Position numbers and translations under genes: made by a program | Assembly: GCA_951799445.1 (NCBI GenBank) | Contig: OX637297.1 | Span: forward strand, 7,502,001-7,566,000 | From: Pseudisothecium myosuroides | Lineage: Eukaryota; Streptophyta; Bryopsida; Hypnales; Lembophyllaceae | Reading direction: 5' to 3' | DNA length: 64,000 bases | Part shown: positions 34,270-44,889 of the stretch, one piece after another | Position numbering within the stretch: the first letter of the stretch is position 1 | Layout of the letters: each line of letters starts with the position of its first letter | The notes under the pieces: generated by a model | Database searches by the model: none | What the model saw: only the letters and a program-made list of their open reading frames with translations | What the model was told of the DNA's origin: nothing

Positions 34270-34985
34270 CCAAGACAAAATATTGGTGGAAGTTGTAAAT
34301 AATCCGCATGTGGAGAATCCATGTGCTAATTACATTGTCGCCCCTACTTTACGACAGACAACTAAAAACTAAAAAAACCGTAAAAGTTGTAAATGCTCCA
34401 AGGACTAATGATCTTTGAGTGTACAAAATTTGGTGCCCTATTTTCTTAAATATACTACGAGGAAGGAAAAAAAAAACATCTGCCACGCTCTGTAGTTTAT
34501 GGGTTCCAATTATCAAATGTCATCAAATTGGTATCCAATAGAAGGAGGAAAAAAATGTAGAAGACAATTGTAAATGCTCATAGGACTTCTAATTTGCGAG
34601 TGTACTAAATTTAGTGCCCCATTTCTTTAAGTATTCTACGAGAATGGAAAAAAAAAAGGTCAGGCACTGCAGTTTAAAGAACTAAATTTGCAAATGTCAT
34701 GAAATTGGAATCCAAAAGAAAGAGGAAAAAAATGTACAAGTTGTAAATGCTCCCAAGACTACTAATTCACGAGTGCACTAAATATAGTGCCCCACTCTTT
34801 TAAGTATTCTACGGGAAAGAAGAAAAAAAAAAGGCCAGACTTTGTAGTTTAAAGAACTAAAATCGCAAATGTCATGAAATTGGAGTGAAGTTGAAGACAT
34901 CAGAAGTTGTAGAAATTGTAAATGCTTCAAAGATTACTGATTCATGTGTGCCCTATTTGTACTGCCCTCTTTTCTTACACACACT
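34270..34985. repeat. Satellite-like tandem array, about 4 copies
   Basis: GTAAATGCT recurs at about 34,390, 34,571, 34,748 and 34,918 (spacing 181, 177, 170). Units share AAATGTCATGAAATTGGA, TAGTGCCCCA and a poly-A tract. Unit length and the AAATGTCATG / GTTGTAAATGCTC order match the 177-bp satellite, so this looks like an old relative. Confidence 0.7.
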
Positions 34986-35557
34986 ACAAAAAAGAAGAAA
35001 CAGAACATTGGCCATTGAAATTGTTATTTTTTTAAACTCTTGAGGTCGAAGGTTCTAAAAGTCAAACGCATGGTTGTTTTATAAATTTGTCATTCACGTC
35101 ACAAAAAAAAGGATTTCATGCAGAAGTTTAAAGTATTCTAGAATTTTACTGTCTTGGATTCTTCAACTTTAAATGCAAGTTCTTGTGAAGCTGTATTATT
35201 TATGATGTAATTGCATGTACCGGAAATTATCCCTTAAAGGACAAAGGGGTGACCCTTGAAATCACTATTTTGCATTACCGCGAGTATAAAAGTCTTAAAA
35301 AATTGGAAAAGCACTTGCTGAAAGTGAACCTACTGTAGAAGACCTTCCCTTCTGAAAATAAACTTCAGAGGATGAGTAGTTGTACTTCTATTCACATGTG
35401 AAGATGCTATGTCATTCATTGGACGCCAAATGGCCTCCGTATTGTTCAACGGTTGAAAACACCAAAAATTTATTTTGCAAAACATCTTGTTTTTTTCGAC
35501 TAGCAAACCTTCCACTTCAGATTTCTAAAGTTATGAATTATGTTGATTTTGAATTTC

Positions 35558-35658
35558 CTAAACCCTAAATCCTAGACCCTAAACCCTAGACCCTAGACCC
35601 TAAACCCTAAACCCTGGACCCTGGACCCTACACCCTGGACGTTGAACCCTAAACCCTC
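35558..35658. repeat. Interstitial plant-type telomere-like repeat
   Basis: About 100 bp of CCCTAAA units with many variants (CCCTAGA, CCCTGGA). It indicates a plant-type telomere repeat in this genome. Scattered shorter runs of AACCCTAAACCCT also occur at 28,310-28,600 and 28,815. Confidence 0.8.
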
Positions 35659-36346
35659 CGAACCCCTCTGCAATTCTTTGAAATTTGAATTTTTCTATAG
35701 GCGGCCTCTACTTGCGCCGAACCTGGAAGAATCTCCGTAAAAGAGGCGTACAGAAGTGGCTCAAAAGTAGACTCCGGTGCACTTGGCAGGGAAGTCAACG
35801 AAGTTCGATTGTGGGCGGCAACTAAAGTAAGCAGAATGTTGTTTTCAGGTGAGAAATAATGGAGGCGGAACTTTGTGAGCTCCCACTGCATGAAAAGCGC
35901 CTCTAAAATCAGACGGACAACTTGAGTGTGACAGAAAAAGTTATCCGGAATGCCGGGCCTGGATACTTTGATCTGAAGAAATTTAAATTTTTTTCGCGCC
36001 ATTGCTTTCCCGCCCTTCCTCCACTGGAGATTCCTCTCTCGTGAACGGGAACTTGACGTCGGGAGTTTTTGCTTGCCCCACGGACACCTTCAGTTGTTTT
36101 GTTGTCGCAAATGCTCTTGCTCTCTCCCACCCAGTGCTCGTCCGTGATCTTCCGCTCAGCTGTTTGATATCTTCTTTTGCGACTTGTCGGAGACGTAAAT
36201 ACTTGCATTGTTTCGTGGAATAGAGGGTGTTCATGTACGTGAGTTGCTACTGTGCTATTACATGCTTTCGCAGTGTGAGCAGCAAGGTCTTTGCTTGTCT
36301 TGGTTGTGTTAGAAAGGATTTTTTGTTGTGTAATTTTGTGTAGCAC
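35649..36346 (-). other. Possible small minus-strand coding exons
   Basis: One frame (35,649-36,002) reads LILEALFMQWELTKFRLHYF and has an acceptor-like ATTTCTTCAG at its start. An overlapping frame upstream (35,983-36,234) is also open. Both are shorter than about 120 codons and match nothing I know. The same DNA may be the leader exon of the plus-strand gene at 37,586, with GTACGTGAGT near 36,235 as a donor. Confidence 0.25.
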
Positions 36347-37584
36347 TTCGCTGAGACATAGAGGTTCTTCTGATTCTCGCTGCGATCGTTTGTGTCGCCT
36401 ATTGATGTGACGTATAGGTGGTGGAGTATCGTATATTCCTGAAATACAGGGATTTCCTAAAATTACGCCGGAAATATCGGGACCCTGAACGTTGGAGACC
36501 CTGTTATTGATCCAGATTTATCTTCGACTCGAAGATAATATTTTGTTTGATGTGGTATGTCAGTGATTATCCTCGCCCCGAAGATAACCGTAGCCTTGAA
36601 ATGACTTGTCTACCAGTGAAAAGTTGACCATTCACCTAGGTGTGCACTTATTTGTAAGGGTACATCACTGAATATCCTCGAGCCGAGGATGACCATGTAC
36701 GTACAAGACAATTTTTTTCTCGAGTGACAGTGGACCACCTGATGGGAATGGTCTACTGTTTTGGAACATGTATTAGTTTATCTTCGGGCCGAAGATAAAC
36801 GTGACGGTTGGATAGAACTTCTCTAATTTGTTTCTCTCCGTTATTAAGAACTCAGATACATTAGTATCTAATGATGACAATATTATCTTCGGTCCGAAGA
36901 TAGCCATTTTGCGTTGACAGTACTTTACTAGTGTCGGAATGTAACCCGTCATATGTCGTTGTCCTGTTTGTCTGATTATTTCATGGAGTTATCCTCGGGG
37001 CGAAGATAATTCTGAGAGCACATGGTGTCATGTTTTATGTCACTCCTAATCATTGGGACTTCGTGATTGCCAAAAATATCTGTACATTGTTTAAGCTTGT
37101 GCGTGACTAGTTTTTGACTATTTGTGAGTGAGATATTTTTTTGCATTTTTACTACATTTTTCTTCTTTTGGATCCTTTTTCCAGTCGGTGAGGATGTTGT
37201 CGCCGAACCGAAACATGATCGTTTCTATCAATTGAGGGGAACGTAGTTCTAAATGTATAATGCGAATTAATCTGAGTAGTTTGTTATTTTGGTCGGAGAT
37301 GTTCGGATCATTTCAAATCTGTATATTCAGGGTGGTAGAATCGCAGATTTAGTATATTTGTTCACTTTGTTCTTTTTTGTATATTTATGTTCGGGGTGAA
37401 GATAATGTGGTGACCTCTTTTATGATGTTTAGATGCTTCATGTGGGAATTGTGTGAAATTTTGATGAGATTGTATCGATTAGAGTTTTAGAGGCCCTCTT
37501 TATTATCCTCGGTGCGAAGATATGTTGGATATCTTTCTTGTGCTTACGGCTCATGTGGGCGTTTGCTTGTTGCTTTGCTTTTAG
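36235..37584 (+). other. Leader intron with phased palindrome array
   Basis: Palindrome copies start at 36,518, 36,567, 36,672, 36,778, 36,883, 36,989, 37,385 and 37,503, with a decayed one near 37,197. From 36,567 to 36,989 the spacing is 105, 106, 105 and 106 bp; the next step is 208, twice 104. The region ends at the acceptor TTGCTTTTAG (37,575-37,584), two bases before the ATG of the transposase-like gene. The 5' limit (GTACGTGAGT) is tentative. Confidence 0.6.
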
Positions 37585-37585
37585 G

Positions 37586-40459
37586 ATGGATATCCACGGT
37601 CCGGACGAGTTTGCCAACCCGGAGCCGGTATTGCCTGCTGGTGTCGCGGTCTGTGATGGTATTCCTCATTCCGCTTGGAGCAGAAGATGTGTCACCCTAA
37701 GAAACGAAGCTGGAGATGACGTTGCAAAAGGCATCTGCCAGAGCGTCGATTCGGACCTCGTCATCGACATGGACGGGAAGCCGCTTGGTGATAATCGTGT
37801 CGCCATTCAAATTGCGGAGTCATTGTGCGAAGCTGAAGTCCCATCAGGTTGGATGTGGTCAGCTCACTCTTGGCACATTAAGCGAGTTTTCTTGAACAAT
37901 GTCAGTCTCTATGATCATGATCAAACGCATATATACAACGAAGCTATGAAGGCCATGAGCCGTCGCGTTCGTGTTGGTGTGCGTTCGTATGAGAGCTCTC
38001 GTGAGAGGTCGGATCCGGGCCTCCCTCCGAAGAAGGAATCCCTTTTCTGTGCTCAAGCGATCATTGAAGTGTCCACCAAGACTTGCTGCGAAAAGAATTG
38101 CTTGCAGCCCTTTCCTCGTGGAGAAATTCAATCCATACGTTCTCAACTTCATGCAATTGACGGGGTGTATGCTCGTAAGAAGTGTCTTCTTGAAGTGCAT
38201 AGGCAAATGCACAAAGACTCTGTTGGTAAAGAGTGGATAACCTTGAAAAGCACCGAGGTTTGTCCTGCTGCTTGGTGGACGATTCATGGGATTTCGAAAG
38301 CTACCTTCTACAGGTACAAGCATATGGCCAAATTTGGGAAGCAAGCAGAGGCGCACGGGAATTTGGGATCCAGGAAACCACGCACCCATACTGTACAAGC
38401 TGCAGCCACACTTCGGACGTTGGTTGCATGTGAAGCTGATAGAATGCCACACAAATCCAAAACGTTGGGTAGCGGGGAGAGAGTCCCTGCAATGGTGTTG
38501 CCATCAGCATTTCGTTGGAGTGATCAATTGCCAAAAATTAATGAGGCCAATGTTGCTTTGAATTTGCCCCCCATTTCTTCTAGTGGCTTGAGCAACATCA
38601 AGCACGCTTCTTTCCCAGAGTATGCTGCGAAGGCTCCTGGGGATAATTTTTCGAGGTGTAATTTGTGTGATGAGTATAGACAACTAAGGAGCGCCTGCAC
38701 ACCGCTTTTTTCCTCACAGGACAAGTGGGGGAGAATTTTGGAAACTCACTTGTCGGGGCAAAGGGCCCACAGAGAATTGTATTATTCAAATCGGCATATT
38801 TCTGAGAAGTACCCTGAGAAGATGCTCACCATTATCCATGATAAAATGGATCACTCAAAGACTGCTTCTCCACATTTCTCTCACAAGACCAAAATGACGG
38901 ATTCTTTCACTAAAATGCCTGTTGCTGTGACGGGTATGATTGCTCATGGTCATGGCGACGTTCGGTATGCCCACTACAGGCTGGAAACTTTTCCAACGGA
39001 CTCAAATCACACCGTTGGGTCCATTGCAAGGTTGTTACGTGATCTTGAAGGGCCACCAAAGAATTCATCGCGCCAATTGCTTGTCTCGAAGGAGGACCAA
39101 TCTGCATTGACAAAGGCTGTGTTGCAAGGCTCGGAGATGTGCTTGGACTCCCTTCTTCCTCCTCAAGCAGAACTGATCCCTGCTGAACCCCTGCCCCCAA
39201 TATTGACTCTGCAGCTCGACAATGCAACATCCGACAACAAGAATCGATGGGTTTTTGCTTTCTGCTCTCTTCTTGTTTACAAAGGCATTTTTCGTGAGAT
39301 ATACATCAACTTTCTCATCGTTGGACACACTCATGAAGACATTGATGCTCTTTTTGGTCGATGGAGTACCAGGTTGAAGATGAATAACTATCAAACTGTC
39401 CCGAAGCTCATGAAATCCTTCATGGACTGTGAAACGCATCCAGTCATTCCTCACTTCATTGAAGAAGTTCCTGATTTTAAGGGCTTTGTAGAAGGGTATC
39501 TGGGCCAAGGTGGGGACTTTTTGGAAGGTCATTCTATGGCCCAGCAGTTTATGTTCTACAAGGATTCAAGTGGATGGCCATTGGTGGAGTATAAGCATTT
39601 ATGTACTGATAGGAATTGGCTACCAGAGGGCGGCAAAGGAATTCGCTTATGGTCTGAGACTCGAGACGGCCAGCCAAAGGTGCCGAGCGGTGTTCCGCGA
39701 CCTCTGCCTCCTCGTGAAATGAAATACCAGGATGATGTCAAAAAGGGTTTAAACGGTATCATTGCGCACTGGAGCACTATGGCGGACAATGATCAATCTG
39801 GAGAGTTCAGAAGGAAGAATGAGTCTATAAATAGTTATTGGAAAGGTGTGAGAGCCGCTCTGGATGCACCTGTAGTTGCGCGCGAGACATTGGAGGATGG
39901 ATTTTGGCCGGCTTCTCGAATCACTGGTGAAAAAGAAGACACAATGGGACAAGATGGTGTAGTACAAGAAGAGTTTGCACAAGATCCACCCTTTGTAGGG
40001 CGAAGGCGTGATCGTCCACGTCCTTCTTTTCGTGTCGATCGTGATGTATTTGCTGGTTATTTTGTCATCGTGCACCCTCATCGTAGTGACCCAAAGCCGT
40101 TTTGGCTTGCCAGAGCGCTAACAAATCCGAGTCCGGATCCAGGGCATCTTAATTCGATACGGATCCAATATTGGAAGCCGGCCGATGAACATCGTCCCGA
40201 TCCTCAGACATATGATGGATGGGAAACAAAAGCAGGAAATAGGTGGGTTGAGGACACTCCTATTTTACCAATCTGGTCAAGCACGGGCATTATCATGACA
40301 GCTTTCAAGGCGCGTGGGAAAAGGGGTGTTGATGATCAACCTCAAGTTCTTCCAGATGTCAAAATTTCCAAAGCGCAGTTTGACATTATCAAGTCATCAG
40401 TGGCGGCGATTTTGGCTAAATCTAACAACGATGCATCCTCGACGGAAGAAGAAGAATAG
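37586..40459 (+). CDS. DUF7869-like protein, candidate transposase of the 21-kb element
   Basis: A 957-residue protein starting MDIHGPDEFANPEP. The frame is open further upstream, but this ATG follows a clear 3' splice site and suits the coding composition. Features: CCEKNC at 167-172; a helix-turn-helix-like ISKATFYRYK near 236; CNLC at 358-361. A possible DDE catalytic core follows: Asp419 or Asp422 (TIIHDKMDHSKTASP), Asp545 (LTLQLDNATSDNKN) and Glu584 with Asp585/587 (VGHTHEDIDALFG). The LDN and GHTHEDID motifs are those of DUF7869 proteins, which recur in plant and animal mobile elements. The C-terminal 150 residues (YFVIVHPHRS, PFWLARAL, IRIQYWKPAD) look like a BAH- or chromo-type barrel. 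As the only transposase-like ORF in the element it is the best candidate for its mobility enzyme. One coding exon, no frame break. Confidence 0.7.
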   Translation: MDIHGPDEFANPEPVLPAGVAVCDGIPHSAWSRRCVTLRNEAGDDVAKGICQSVDSDLVIDMDGKPLGDNRVAIQIAESLCEAEVPSGWMWSAHSWHIKRVFLNNVSLYDHDQTHIYNEAMKAMSRRVRVGVRSYESSRERSDPGLPPKKESLFCAQAIIEVSTKTCCEKNCLQPFPRGEIQSIRSQLHAIDGVYARKKCLLEVHRQMHKDSVGKEWITLKSTEVCPAAWWTIHGISKATFYRYKHMAKFGKQAEAHGNLGSRKPRTHTVQAAATLRTLVACEADRMPHKSKTLGSGERVPAMVLPSAFRWSDQLPKINEANVALNLPPISSSGLSNIKHASFPEYAAKAPGDNFSRCNLCDEYRQLRSACTPLFSSQDKWGRILETHLSGQRAHRELYYSNRHISEKYPEKMLTIIHDKMDHSKTASPHFSHKTKMTDSFTKMPVAVTGMIAHGHGDVRYAHYRLETFPTDSNHTVGSIARLLRDLEGPPKNSSRQLLVSKEDQSALTKAVLQGSEMCLDSLLPPQAELIPAEPLPPILTLQLDNATSDNKNRWVFAFCSLLVYKGIFREIYINFLIVGHTHEDIDALFGRWSTRLKMNNYQTVPKLMKSFMDCETHPVIPHFIEEVPDFKGFVEGYLGQGGDFLEGHSMAQQFMFYKDSSGWPLVEYKHLCTDRNWLPEGGKGIRLWSETRDGQPKVPSGVPRPLPPREMKYQDDVKKGLNGIIAHWSTMADNDQSGEFRRKNESINSYWKGVRAALDAPVVARETLEDGFWPASRITGEKEDTMGQDGVVQEEFAQDPPFVGRRRDRPRPSFRVDRDVFAGYFVIVHPHRSDPKPFWLARALTNPSPDPGHLNSIRIQYWKPADEHRPDPQTYDGWETKAGNRWVEDTPILPIWSSTGIIMTAFKARGKRGVDDQPQVLPDVKISKAQFDIIKSSVAAILAKSNNDASSTEEEE

Positions 40460-40982
40460 TTTAGGTTTTTGTTTTTTGATTAATATTCTTGGTATTCAAA
40501 TAGAATGCACTTCTGCATTTAGATGTATTCAGATGCTTTCAGGTTCATGTTGTGGCTTTTGAAGCTAACGATATTATTGCCATGTCACAATGTCCACATT
40601 CTATTAATACTATATATTATTTTATTTTTGTTTGCATTTTATGTAATGTATTTTCGCTTTGTTCCAATTGAATGGGTTTTTTAAAATTCAAATGTATTTT
40701 ATGTTAAATATTTGAGAACACAAGTATTTACATTATTTATTGTTTCTACACAAGCAGGTCTCAGTTTAATAAAATGTCCTACTTTCAAACTTGTTGGTCT
40801 ATTATATTTTTATATATATATATATTTTTTAAATTCTAAATGTTCAAAGCGGGTTCTTACTACTTGGTTAGTTGATTTCTATGAGTAAAATATACAAAAT
40901 AGTATTTTGACATTTCTAAGTCTCAATTTAATGGACCCTAAATTAACTCTAAATATAGAAGGAATTAAAATGAGACCCCAAC
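40460..40982 (+). other. 3' flank of the transposase-like gene
   Basis: AT-rich DNA with a short TA run near 40,810, ending at the right TIR. It presumably holds the 3' UTR and poly(A) site; no signal can be singled out. TCTCAATTTAA near 40,920 repeats part of the TIR. Confidence 0.4.
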
Positions 40983-41009
40983 TTGTCTCAATTTAACGAA
41001 TAAGGCCTT
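40983..41009 (-). repeat. Right terminal inverted repeat of the 21-kb element
   Basis: TTGTCTC followed by AATTTAACGAATAAGGCCTT, the exact inverse of 19,756-19,782. It is followed by AAAT, the same four bases that precede the left TIR. Confidence 0.9.
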
Positions 41010-41544
41010 AAATGCTTAATGTGTCAAATGTGCATAAACATAGGCAGTGCAAATGAAAGAAGTTGAGCATCTTGTGTGATTTTTAGTGTCAGGTGTACTT
41101 GTAGGTGACGGAAGTTTATGGAAGAAGATGTCTATGTGGAATTTAGTGAAAAATGTGTTGCGCTTGCAAGTGTAAGTGCTCCACGGTATCAGAGTGCAGT
41201 ATGGTCGTGAAAGTATATGAAGTGTGAGTTTTAATTGCCTCCTTAATCAGAAGGCGTGCCTAAGGACTAGTGTGCGGGTAGTCTGGAATAATGGAATGTT
41301 GGAGAACGCTAAATTAGCTGTGAGTATGTGCGTTGGTGTACTTCTCTGTAGGTGGACGACGTATATGTTGTGCAGTGCAAGCATTAGTGTCTTAGTGAAT
41401 GTCCACATGAAGTATGTAGTATATAGTGTTTTCTATGATCTTCTCCGACCTATTTGAAGCGGGGGAGAAGGTCACTCGGAAATGAAGGATAATGAGCAAT
41501 GTCTATGGCAGCCATGCATGTGAAATTGTCAGGTATGTGGTTGT
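41010..41544. other. Target DNA between two insertions
   Basis: About 530 bp between the 21-kb transposon and the outer LTR-like element. A 77-codon ORF here is not supported as a gene. Confidence 0.4.
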
Positions 41545-42004
41545 TGTGAGTGTTTCTAACTCCACCCTTGAGTTAGAAAATTACACACGGACTCTAGCGG
41601 CTATTTCGTTGGAGATTTACTCCTGGTTGGGTGATTACTAGTTAAGTGTTCGCCTTCCAAGCAATGGACACTTCGTTGTATTTCCTACTTTGAATTTTCC
41701 TAACGGCAATGACTAATCAAATCAAACAAATTAGTACCTAAGGCCCAGTTTTGGCTATGCCAACCAAAATTGAGAGCCAATATGAATTAGTCAAGCAAAA
41801 AAGTTAAACAGACTGAGATGTAGGGCTTACTTTACCCTTTCCAACATGATAAAGAAATCTAAAAACAGACACTCCTAATAGAAGTTATCAATGGATGAAG
41901 TTTTGTTTTTAGACTAATCTATAAACTTCATCCATCAATACCTTATGACCTAATAATCTAACTCTAATCTACAACAATAAATACTTTTAAAACTTCCCAC
42001 AATA

Positions 42005-42255
42005 ATTGTCCCAGTAACTTTAAATGACTATTTTTAGTAACTTCTAAAATTACCACAGTAACTTTTTCCAGTAACTTCAAACATTACCACGATAACTTTT
42101 TCCAGTAACTTCAAACATTACCACAGTAACTTTTCCCAGTAACTTCAAATATTACCACGGTAACTTTTCCCAATAACTTCAAATATTACCACGATAACTT
42201 TTCCCAGTAACTTCAAACATTACTACAATAACTTTTGAAGTTACTACAGTAAATG
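42005..42255. repeat. Minisatellite of about 35 bp, 6 to 7 copies
   Basis: Units read CCCAGTAACTTCAAA then ATTACCACAGTAACTTTT with small changes. It lies inside the outer LTR-like element. Confidence 0.8.
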
Positions 42256-44392
42256 ACAAGAAAGTCAACCCAATTTGTTACCTGATCGTTATGACGTCAC
42301 TTCTTGTTAAAGAAAGCCGCTTAAGAGGGGCTTCCTCTCTCTCTCTCTTCAGTCTATGAATGTTGCAAAAACAACAACAATGGCTTGTAGAAACAACTCT
42401 CAGTTCAATTGCTGTTTTAGAAAAGCTCTCACAATTCCGTCTATTCCTAATAACTTTTAAAAACAACAATCAATTCTCACGCAAGTTCAACAAGGTTTGC
42501 AAATCAAAGCTTCTTCGTCAGAATGATCAAAGGCTAGATGTAGTTGATTCTAGCCTTTGAAAATTACGAAAGGGGTGATAGCTTCGTCGTATGGTGGGTT
42601 AGCACCAAATTCTCGGACAACAATTAGTTAAAAACTGACTTTAGAAAGTTGGATCCAATCCAACTTCTCTCACTTAGCAATACTTAGTACGTGGACCTTG
42701 AGAGTTTTGGTTCCAACCCAAAATCTCTCCAAATAACATCAATATGTACTCAAGAAGCGAGTACAAGATCACAACAACAGATTGAATGCAAGCTTTAAGG
42801 GATTCTAACTAACGGCATCGCTAGAATTCGGTTAGAATGTCCTTAGGATTAGTATGGAACTCAATAATAAAAGAAAACAAAGAATTTAAAAGACTAAACT
42901 TCCAACACACAAAAGTACAAAGTTGCTACTTGAAGGGACCTCCACGTCCTTCAAAAAGGCTTCAAAAAACACCAGAGTTGCAACCCAACGCTAGAGATAC
43001 AAAGATAAATACAAAATGTGGCCCTAACTGCCAGAACTTAGAGAAGAAAATGTGCCAGAGGTTTGGCACAAGAAGAGAAGAGAAGTTTGGCCACAAGGCG
43101 GCCAAACCCCGAGAACAAGAGAGGGAGGTTGTGAGCCCCTAATCATCACTGGGGACCCACAGTTGTTTTTTTTTCAATTTTTACAAATTTAAGTGTAGTT
43201 TTATATACAAAAAGCCCCCAAAAGAGTGTAAAACCAAAATAGGTATGTCACGTACCAATATAGCATTTGGCCCCTTACAAGTTGTTTTCCCCCAAATAAA
43301 TCCCATTTCCACTTGTACATAGGTTAAAATGTGGAAATATCGGTAAAAAGTAGAATTAAGGGCTAACCTAACCCAAACAGCCCAAACCTATGGTCATGTG
43401 ACATCTTATGGCTAAAATTGGTCCGAGGGAACACCGTTGAGGTCCTAAGTCCATTCCCAGAGATAGGTTTTACTTTCTCCATAGCATCGACGAAATAACA
43501 GAAATCCCAATTGTTAGCCCGCAGAAATTACAAATTCAAGATGGATCCGTAAGAGGAATCTACGGGTGGAGTATGGTATTCTAGGGTGGAAATCACAATT
43601 GGGACTCAATAGCGAAATCGGCTTGCCAAGATTCCCTTGTATGTAAAAGATTCCCTACTTGCCAGAATTAAAAGGAGAAGGCAGAATTTGATTCTCCTAT
43701 GACCTTTGTGCAAAGTAAAAATATGAGCTTGCACATCTTTTTTGGGATTCTATGGGAGGTTCCATAAAAAGTTTTGGAATTTTCTGACTTGCAGAAGATG
43801 CCCTTCCGGACGGTCAACCGCCAAAACCTACGATGAAAAATTCCTAGAAATTACCCAGGTTGCTGTAAAATCTCACTAAAAATTAGATTAGCTTCTTTTA
43901 CGTTAATAAGATGCCCCACCAAGTTTCAAGACATTCCGATAGCCAGAAGTGCCCGAACCGGCAAGATTCCCCGGAAATTGGCAAAATTGAAGTTTACGGT
44001 GGAGTTGACTTGCGTATCGGGGGCATACGAAATCGGAATGAGTTCAAAGCTAGGTCTTTTCTTACTCCCCCATACCTATTAAAAAACCTAGGCTAGTTAC
44101 TTTTCTTAGAAAAGTCAACCTCCAAGATTTGGATTTTTACCCCATTTTGGCGTTCAGTTAGCGGTAGGTTATGTTGCGTACTTTGGAGTTTGGTTAAGGG
44201 GTGGGAGAATTGTCAAGAGTAAAAATGGCCTTCTAAAGCCAACGACGCAATCGATTTTCAATTTGGAGTTAATCTCCAAAAGTTAGACGTTTGGATCAGC
44301 GTAGAAAGTCAAAAATTGAAGATTAGGATGAAAATCTTAGTTGATAAGATTACGGCTTAGGAAAAGAGGGGGGGTGAGCACCCTTGAAAATG

Positions 44393-44400
44393 TATATAAG
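44393..44400 (+). promoter_or_regulatory. TATA box of the inner LTR-like copy
   Basis: TATATAAG followed by GGGGCTC, 1,264 bp from the element's 5' end. The surrounding 60 bp align with the minus strand at 4,590-4,650. Confidence 0.65.
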
Positions 44401-44889
44401 GGGGCTCATTTTCCTCTCAAAAACACCCCTTGTAGCCATATTTTGGCTCTCTTTGCACATTTGGGTCCATTTAATTGGATTTTGGCCATTTTAGGCCACG
44501 TTGCCAAATTTGTGTATTTTTGAAGCGTTTTAAGCTTCGTTGTTGGTGTTTTTGGAGCTCTCTTTGAAGGACATTGGGGTCCCTTCAAAGTCTTCTCTTA
44601 TTGCCTTGTTTGAAGTCTTGTTGCGGAGTTGTTGTTTATTCTTGTTGAATCTACTAATTCTAGAGCATCCCCCCTCCGTACCTTGGTGATGCCGCTTAGG
44701 GGGGCTCTCTAGTGTCATCTTTAAAAGTGTTGTGTTCTAATCCATCTTGACTAACTTGTGTTCGAGTTTTGACATCTATCAACCATCCGTATTTCCCTCT
44801 TGTTAGTAAATGCTTGTTTTAGCCCTTGTAGAGTTGTATTAACAATCTTTCTTTGTTGGTTTGAACCCTTGATGTTAGTAGGTTCTCTA

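Larger units (their letters stand above)
19756..41009. mobile_element. 21,254-bp DNA transposon with TIRs and palindrome arrays
   Basis: The left end (19,756-19,782) and right end (40,983-41,009) are perfect 27-bp inverted repeats beginning AAGGCCTTATTCGTTAAATT. They are flanked by AAAT on both sides (19,752-19,755 and 41,010-41,013), read as a 4-bp target duplication. The motif TTAAATTGAGAC recurs just inside the right end near 40,919. Contents: minus-strand ORFs over 20.2-27.4 kb, a noncoding middle with satellite-like and telomere-like repeats (29-36 kb), and a DUF7869-like gene at 37.6-40.5 kb on the plus strand. About 20 copies of TTATCYTCG-N3-CGARGATAA lie inside it, and none in the rest of the window except at 7,093. 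The superfamily is unassigned; the ends recall PIF/Harbinger-like GGCC termini, but that family has 3-bp TWA duplications. Confidence 0.8.

Noticed and set aside
36518..37009. Regularly spaced palindromes might be a CRISPR array
   Set aside because: The DNA is eukaryotic with introns, the repeats are perfect inverted repeats of only 21 bp with variable centres, spacers are over 80 bp, and no Cas-like gene is present.
36518..37523. Palindromes as heat-shock elements (TTC..GAA)
   Set aside because: Heat-shock elements have TTC and GAA two bases apart in alternating triplets. Here they are five bases apart with conserved TTATC and GATAA outside.
19752..41013. The 21-kb element as a PIF/Harbinger transposon with TWA duplication
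   Set aside because: The left flank reads TAA and the right TTA beside GGCC, which is not an identical triplet, whereas AAAT is identical on both sides; the coding content also differs from Harbinger.
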